Assembly: GCF_001428335.1 (NCBI RefSeq)
Contig: NZ_LMSG01000004.1
Span: 25,438 to 89,437, forward strand
Length of the DNA: 64,000 bases
DNA from: Arthrobacter sp. Soil762
Lineage (GTDB): Bacteria; Actinomycetota; Actinomycetes; Actinomycetales; Micrococcaceae
Direction: 5' to 3'
A program made the position numbers and the translations under genes. Below the pieces are notes generated by a model, which saw nothing but the letters and a program-made list of their open reading frames with translations, did no database searches and was not told where the DNA came from. Of this stretch, positions 59,538 to 64,000 are shown in pieces. Every line of letters begins with the position of its first letter. Position 1 is the stretch's first letter.

Positions 59538-60791
59538 TCAGCCGGCTGCATCCAGGGCGGCGATCCTGTCCTGGCGGGAGGCCGGTGAGTCCAGGCTGAA
59601 GGAGCGGAAGTCGCCCAGTTCGTCCCGGATCCAGCCCTCTACCTCGGTGATGCGCCGGGATACTGCGGGTGTGGCCCCGTCAAAGAGCCAATAGGCAATC
59701 CGTGATTTCCCGGGATCGTATTGCCACAGCCCGATGATCCGGCCGCGGTCGAAGATGGGATGATCCGGCAGGTCAGCCTGCAACGCCAACGTGTCCCCCA
59801 GGACCTGCTTACCCTTGTCCTGCTCGGCAAACAGATCCCCCGAGTTCCTGCGGAGCAGAACCAACGAATCCGTGCCGGCCAGCAGCTGAATCTGTTCCTC
59901 CGCCGGCGCCTCGAACAACGCAAGCCGCCCGACGTCGTCGGGCATCATCCACAGCACTTCACCGTTGGCGGTGGGAACCTCCACCGCCCCAGTGGCGGCC
60001 AACGCCGCCCTGGTGTGGGCCAGGGTGAACCCGGTGAACCATTGCGACTGCTTAACCGTGGCACCGCCAGTCCAGCCGAGATAGCGCTGCAGCAGGAGGC
60101 TGCGGGCGGCGTCGTCGTCCATGGCGGTGGGCGGCAGCCCCCACAGTGTGTAGGCGTAGCGCTGCTGATCCAGCCGGCCGTTGGCGGGCACGCGCCGTAT
60201 CCGGCCGTCCGCCTGGAGGAGGCCCAGGGCCGTGGGCAACGTGGTGGCCGCGCCCTTCTTTTTGCCCTCCTCGCCGAGGTTCCGGATCGAATCGCCCAGG
60301 AGATCCTTGAGCTGTTTGGGGTCCAGCGGGTTGCCGGCCTCGGCCAGGGCGTGGAGGATCTCCTCCTCCAGCAGCGTGATCTCGCCGCGCTCGACGCCCA
60401 TTCTTGCCAGCACACGGAACGGCGCCACCGCGGCGTCCCGGCCGATCTGGAGGCCCCACGCAAAATCATCCTGTCCCAGCACATAGGTGCAGCCGCGGGC
60501 GGTGGGCAGCTCATGGATTTTCAGCGACAGGACGTCGGCATCCGCCTGCGCGCGGCTGGTGCCGGCGCGGGCAAAGAGCGTGAGGTACGGGTTGGCGCCG
60601 CCGACGGAACGGGCCCAGCCCGCTCTGCTAAACACGTCGGCGGCATCCGCGCCCTGGAGTGTGCCGTCGAGGCCCTGCTTGTGCCAGGCCCATGCCCTGA
60701 GGAGCTCCGGAGTGAGCGCCTTCGGATCCGGGGCATCTTGGCTCACGGCTTGTGGGATCAATACGGCGGTGGAGGTCGGGAGCGTGGTCAT
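59538..60791 (-). CDS. Winged-helix DNA-binding protein (HTH_42, AlkX/YcaQ group)
   Basis: A 417-residue protein of the winged-helix DNA-binding (DUF1006/HTH_42) family: LTPELLRAWAWHKQGLDG at about 25, KIHELPTARGCTYVLG, and the C-terminal IFDRGRIIGLWQYDPGKSRI. Some relatives are DNA glycosylases that repair alkylated or crosslinked DNA. The catalytic QxQ/QxD motif of those enzymes is not obvious here. It lies 3 nt before the stop region of the glycosyltransferase gene, so it is transcribed last from the same strand. Confidence 0.75.
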   Translation of the reverse strand: MTTLPTSTAVLIPQAVSQDAPDPKALTPELLRAWAWHKQGLDGTLQGADAADVFSRAGWARSVGGANPYLTLFARAGTSRAQADADVLSLKIHELPTARGCTYVLGQDDFAWGLQIGRDAAVAPFRVLARMGVERGEITLLEEEILHALAEAGNPLDPKQLKDLLGDSIRNLGEEGKKKGAATTLPTALGLLQADGRIRRVPANGRLDQQRYAYTLWGLPPTAMDDDAARSLLLQRYLGWTGGATVKQSQWFTGFTLAHTRAALAATGAVEVPTANGEVLWMMPDDVGRLALFEAPAEEQIQLLAGTDSLVLLRRNSGDLFAEQDKGKQVLGDTLALQADLPDHPIFDRGRIIGLWQYDPGKSRIAYWLFDGATPAVSRRITEVEGWIRDELGDFRSFSLDSPASRQDRIAALDAAG

Positions 60792-60794
60792 GGC

Positions 60795-62039
60795 TTATTG
60801 TCCACCGGCCGTACGCGCAGCGGTAGGCGCTTCTTCAGGAGGCGTTGCTTCGGAACGCGATTCTTGCGCAGGCACGCCGAGGATCTCCAGGACGTTCCGG
60901 GCGGTGGAGTCCCAGCCGGGCAGCTGTTCCCGTGCCGCCAGGGCAGCGGCACGCCAGCCGGCTCGGAGGGATCCGTCCAGCAGCCACTGCCGGATCACGG
61001 CAGCCAGCACGTCCGCGTGGTGGTCTTCAGGTCCGCTGCCACGAAGTACGTCGCCTTCGGGTCCGGCGAGTCCGACGGCGGCACCTGGCACCGCGTACGT
61101 CCCGCCATCACGCACACCACCACGCTCTCCGTCCGGTCTTCCCGCGAGCCTGCCGGCAAGTCTCCCGGCGAGTCTTCCGGCGAGGCCCAACGCGTCCACG
61201 GCACCGGTTCCCTCCCGCACAATGACAGGGATGCCGTGGGCCAGCGATTCCGTCACCACAAGCCCAAACGCTTCGGCCCGCGACACAAGAAGGCTCAGGT
61301 CCGTCCGGCTCCACTCGTCCGCCAGCGCGGTCCCGGCCAGCTGGCCGGTCACGCGCACCCTGCCCTCCATTCCAGAGGAGGCAATGGCTTCCTGGACGTG
61401 TGCCGCATAGGCGGGGTCGGCGTCGTCCGTTCCCACCAGCGACGCTGTCCAGGCGAGGTCCCGGAGCCTGGCCAGCGCGGCCACAGTCAGCAACTGGTCC
61501 TTGTTGGGCAGCAGCGCGGCCACCGCAATGATGTGGGGCGGGGCCGATCCAGACGCCACCGGGGCAGGGTCCGTCCCGGGCAGGGCAACCGGGCTGGCGG
61601 GGAGCCCGTGCTTTTCTGCCGCCGAGGCCGCTGCGGACGAACTGGTGCAGATCACGCCGGCGGCCGCCCGCAGTGCCCGCCCTTCGCCGTCGGGATGGCT
61701 GGGCGACGGCATGTGCTGCAGGACCCAGGTGTGCTGTCCGGCGGCCGCGGCGTATTCCAGTTCGTCGGGGGCACCGCACGCGATCAGCCCATCCACGAGA
61801 GTGACGGTTTGTGGGGTAGTGTCCGTCCGCGGCTGATCCGCCGTCCCTGGGCCCGAGGCGCCCAGCAGGTCCCCGAGCCGTCGTCGTTCTCTGGCGCTGG
61901 CCTCGGGCCAGGAACCATCCACCGCCAGAATCTCCACGGCAACGCCCAGCGTTCTCAGTTCTTCGGTGAGCCGCGTGTTGTAGACGTTGCCGCCGGAGTT
62001 GTGGCGGATATTGGCGGGAATCAGGAACCTGACCAACAT
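60795..62039 (-). CDS. Glycosyltransferase (GT4-like)
   Basis: A 414-residue GT-B glycosyltransferase: MLVRFLIPANIRHNSGGNVY at the start, then a donor-domain EX7E-like region SRAEAFGLVVTESLAHGIPV. It transfers a sugar from a nucleotide donor; the acceptor is unknown. A 12-bp repeat encodes GRLA three to four times at about 61140-61185, shortly after the donor site. It begins 4 nt after the end of the PTPS-like gene, implying an operon. Confidence 0.85.
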   Translation of the reverse strand: MLVRFLIPANIRHNSGGNVYNTRLTEELRTLGVAVEILAVDGSWPEASARERRRLGDLLGASGPGTADQPRTDTTPQTVTLVDGLIACGAPDELEYAAAAGQHTWVLQHMPSPSHPDGEGRALRAAAGVICTSSSAAASAAEKHGLPASPVALPGTDPAPVASGSAPPHIIAVAALLPNKDQLLTVAALARLRDLAWTASLVGTDDADPAYAAHVQEAIASSGMEGRVRVTGQLAGTALADEWSRTDLSLLVSRAEAFGLVVTESLAHGIPVIVREGTGAVDALGLAGRLAGRLAGRLAGRPDGERGGVRDGGTYAVPGAAVGLAGPEGDVLRGSGPEDHHADVLAAVIRQWLLDGSLRAGWRAAALAAREQLPGWDSTARNVLEILGVPAQESRSEATPPEEAPTAARTAGGQ

Positions 62040-62043
62040 GGGA

Positions 62044-62439
62044 TCAGGCGGACGGGTCGTAGGCGTAGGTTGCCCAGGCGTCCGGATTCTCGCGCAGGGT
62101 GACGTCGATCCCCGCGAGCTCGCGGCCGTCGTTATCGTCCTTGAGCCTGGCTGCGACGGCGTGGGCGATGAATTCCGCCAGCGCCTCGGTGGTGCTGAGC
62201 TTGCCTTCGAAGTCCGGGTGCTCGTCCAGGTTTTTGTAGTTGAGGCCGGACAACACGTCCTCAAGGATGCCGCCGGCGGCCCCGATGTCCAGGACGATCG
62301 AGTCCTGGTTCAGCGCACGACGGCGGAACGTCACCTCTGCCACGAACGTTGCCCCATGGAGGGCCTGGGCCGGGCCAAATGCCTCCCGCGGGAGGCTGTG
62401 GGCGATCATAAAATGGCGCCGGACGGTCATGCTGAACAC
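62044..62439 (-). CDS. PTPS/QueD-like protein missing usual catalytic residues
   Basis: A 131-residue protein with the tunnelling fold of 6-pyruvoyl-tetrahydropterin synthase or QueD: HFMIAHSLPRE, LNYKNLDEHPDFEGKLSTTE and the terminal ENPDAWATY. The zinc motif expected as HGH reads ALHGATF, and the Cys expected upstream is absent (GPAQALHG). One zinc His and the catalytic Cys appear lost, so the reaction may differ. GTG 62439 is supported by AGGAAG. It starts 3 nt past the dehydrogenase stop codon. Confidence 0.78.
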   Translation of the reverse strand: MFSMTVRRHFMIAHSLPREAFGPAQALHGATFVAEVTFRRRALNQDSIVLDIGAAGGILEDVLSGLNYKNLDEHPDFEGKLSTTEALAEFIAHAVAARLKDDNDGRELAGIDVTLRENPDAWATYAYDPSA

Positions 62440-62442
62440 GGG

Positions 62443-63474
62443 CTACTTCCTGTCGTTGGGGTCGGCTTCTGCGGGGCTGTCGGTGTTGGGGTATTCGATC
62501 ACATGGCACAGGGCTTCGAGCGTTCCGTCGGCCAGGTGCTGGACGACTGTGGGCAGGTCCGTGAACGGAGAGGCCCCGGTGAGGAAGGCGTCGAAGACCG
62601 GGTCCTTGAGGAGCTCAACAGCCAATTCCAGCCGCTCGGCCGTCGTCCGGCGGTGCCGCCGTGCCCGGGCAACCACTCCCACCTGGCTGGCCCGGATGGA
62701 GAGCCGGCGTGCGTGAAAGTCCTCACCCAGCGGCAGTGTGACCTTGCGGTTGGCGTACCAGGACAGCTCGATGATCTCCCCCTCATCCCCGGCCAGCTGC
62801 AGGCTGCGTGCGAGGCCTTCCTGGGACGCGGAGCAGTGGAACACAATGTCGCAGTCAGGTTTGGCATCGTCAGGGTGGGCGAAGTCCACGCCGAGTTTGT
62901 CCGCCAGGTGCTGACGTCCCGGGTCCAGATCCACGAGCTGGAGGCGGGCAAGCGGGAAAGTCCGCAGCAGCGTCGCCAACATCCCGCCGACCAGGCCTGC
63001 ACCGACGACGGCGATCCGGTCCCCGAGCCTCGGTCCGGCTTCCCAGAGTGCGTTGACGGCGGTTTCCACGGTGCCCGTGAGGACGGCGCGGCGGGCCGGG
63101 ACGCCGTCGGGAATCCTGGTGAGGGCGTCAGTGGAAATAACGTAGCGGTCCTGGTGGGGGTTGAGGCAGAAGACCTTCTGGCCTGCCCATCCTTCGGGCC
63201 CCTCCTCCACAACGCCCACCGAGAGATAACCGAACTTCACGGGCGACGGGAAGTGGCCTTCCTGGTGCGGCGCGCGCATCTCCTCGGCCACGCGGAGCGG
63301 GACGGAGCCTTTGTGCACCACAATTTCCGTGCCCTTGCTGATGCCTGAATACAGCGTACGGACCAGAGCTTCGCCGGGCCCGGGAGCGGGCAGTGCCTCG
63401 TTGCGGAGCTCGCCGTGTTCCGGGCCCGTGGTCCAGTATGCGGTCGCCTGCGCTTCTTTGCGTGACTTGGTCAT
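62443..63474 (-). CDS. MDR dehydrogenase (BchC-like, non-catalytic-zinc type)
   Basis: A 343-residue medium-chain dehydrogenase. The catalytic-zinc cysteine of alcohol dehydrogenases is replaced in LYSGISKGTEIV (SKGTE as in BchC). The nucleotide fold is RIAVVGAGLVGGMLATLLRT near 165, and the HPDDA/FHCSASQ segment follows. It probably oxidises or reduces an alcohol with NAD(P). TAGATT lies 10 nt upstream of ATG. It is the first gene of the three-gene minus-strand cluster with the PTPS-like protein and the glycosyltransferase. Confidence 0.82.
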   Translation of the reverse strand: MTKSRKEAQATAYWTTGPEHGELRNEALPAPGPGEALVRTLYSGISKGTEIVVHKGSVPLRVAEEMRAPHQEGHFPSPVKFGYLSVGVVEEGPEGWAGQKVFCLNPHQDRYVISTDALTRIPDGVPARRAVLTGTVETAVNALWEAGPRLGDRIAVVGAGLVGGMLATLLRTFPLARLQLVDLDPGRQHLADKLGVDFAHPDDAKPDCDIVFHCSASQEGLARSLQLAGDEGEIIELSWYANRKVTLPLGEDFHARRLSIRASQVGVVARARRHRRTTAERLELAVELLKDPVFDAFLTGASPFTDLPTVVQHLADGTLEALCHVIEYPNTDSPAEADPNDRK

Positions 63475-63591
63475 CTTGCTTATGAATCTAGTCCGCGGGG
63501 GCTCTCCGCGACACCCACCCGGCACGAACGGACACTTGGAGCCCTTGGAATCGTGGCCATAACTGTCCGTTGGCGCTACTGGCATTGGAGG

Positions 63592-64000
63592 TCAGACATT
63601 GCTGTGGGCAGTGAGGGAAAAGTCCCAGTTCGGGTAGGGGTCTTCGGGCAGCGGACCGTCGGGAAGGGCGTCGTCCGAGAACAGGGCATAGTCGGGCGGT
63701 TCATTGTCGGGCAGCCGAAGGTCAGCACCATGAAGTTCCGGAAAGGCATCGCCCTCCACGGGTCCGCCCGGAATTTCGTCTTCGGGCACTTCCTGATCTG
63801 CATGGGGCGCCAGCGCTGACCATTGGCCCGGCTGTTGTTGTGGCCACTTTGGTGGTTCCCAGTCGGGGTGTTCGCTGGTGTAGTGCCGTCCGGACGGTGA
63901 TATCCAGCCGGGTGGTTCGTTCTTGGTGGCCGAAGTTGGTGTCCAGCCGCTGGTGTGTTTGAGTCTGTGGTGGCGTGGGCACGGCTGGCCGAGGTTTGAG
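63592..64000 (-). CDS. DUF222/HNH endonuclease-like protein, C-terminal part only
   Basis: About 136 residues of the C-terminus, truncated by the window edge. The HNH part is visible as GQPCPRHHRLKHTSGW, followed by WISPSGRHYTSEHPDW (the usual 'W..PsGr.Y' of the family). An acidic proline-rich tail ends in NWDFSLTAHSNV. These proteins are repeated in Arthrobacter-type genomes and are of unknown role, often thought mobile or selfish. Only the second half is readable. Confidence 0.8.
   Translation of the reverse strand, partial: SNLGQPCPRHHRLKHTSGWTPTSATKNEPPGWISPSGRHYTSEHPDWEPPKWPQQQPGQWSALAPHADQEVPEDEIPGGPVEGDAFPELHGADLRLPDNEPPDYALFSDDALPDGPLPEDPYPNWDFSLTAHSNV

Noticed and set aside
59721..62102. 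Long plus-strand open frame across three minus-strand genes
   Set aside because: It runs antisense through two well-supported proteins with recognisable motifs, and its product has no domain.
63722..63982. Alternative minus-strand frame at the right edge
   Set aside because: The overlapping frame ending at 63592 shows the HNH/DUF222 motifs, so this one is a shadow.

Overview
The window is high-GC DNA (my impression is the mid-60s percent) with actinobacterial hallmarks: a bacterial proteasome activator, GTP-dependent PEP carboxykinase, a c-di-AMP riboswitch in front of a secreted transglycosylase-like protein, a DUF222/HNH fragment at the right edge, and many genes whose start codon lies 6-7 nt downstream of a -10 hexamer (leaderless architecture). 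Gene content and protein style fit Micrococcaceae, most likely Arthrobacter or Pseudarthrobacter. The genus is inferred, not proven.

Layout. 1-3.6 kb: a truncated trans-sulfuration enzyme (minus), then tmk-holB and a TAP-like lipoprotein hydrolase, then tRNA-Thr(CGT). 3.9-7.8 kb: a NUC1-type nuclease, a small lipoprotein, hypotheticals, and bpa with a partner gene. 7.9-15.1 kb (minus): cstA-ybdD, a double DUF1540 protein, and a PadR/ABC-ATPase/FtsX-permease operon behind an 11-bp inverted-repeat operator. 15.2-22.2 kb: quinone oxidoreductase, tRNA-Ser(TGA), a double VOC protein, and a giant secreted nuclease/5'-nucleotidase. 22.2-27.5 kb (minus): a five-gene ssu-type sulfonate operon (binding protein, ATPase, permease, TauD-like dioxygenase, LLM monooxygenase). 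27.9-33.1 kb: FAD/NAD-binding protein, S9 peptidase, GNAT acetyltransferase, tRNA-Ser(GCT). A perfect 54-bp palindrome follows at 33135-33188.

33.3-44.6 kb: DHA2 MFS exporter, RecQ helicase with a C-terminal phosphoribosyltransferase-like segment, phosphomannomutase, an NsrR-like regulator next to flavohemoprotein hmp (nitric oxide defence), pckG with a CRP/GlxR-like site upstream, tRNA-Arg(ACG), and a flavin disulfide oxidoreductase. 44.7-48.2 kb: an operon of a degenerate ABC ATPase, a YhgE/Pip membrane protein and a TetR regulator, with a 20-bp palindrome over its promoter. 48-56 kb: a membrane protein, an EamA exporter divergent from a LysR gene, a SixA-like phosphatase, a receiver-less winged-helix protein, a two-component system, and a riboswitch-controlled cell-wall protein. 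56-64 kb: HAD phosphatase, VOC protein, upp, PAP2 phosphatase, tadA, a winged-helix protein, and a three-gene cluster (BchC-like dehydrogenase, PTPS-like protein missing usual catalytic residues, glycosyltransferase). A DUF222/HNH C-terminus lies at the edge.

The best candidates for undescribed biology are the 54-bp palindrome, the PTPS-like/dehydrogenase/glycosyltransferase cluster, the pseudo-ABC/YhgE/TetR operon, and the nested dyad upstream of the ssu operon. Long open frames antisense to real genes are common here and were ignored. All assignments come from reading motifs; no database search was run.
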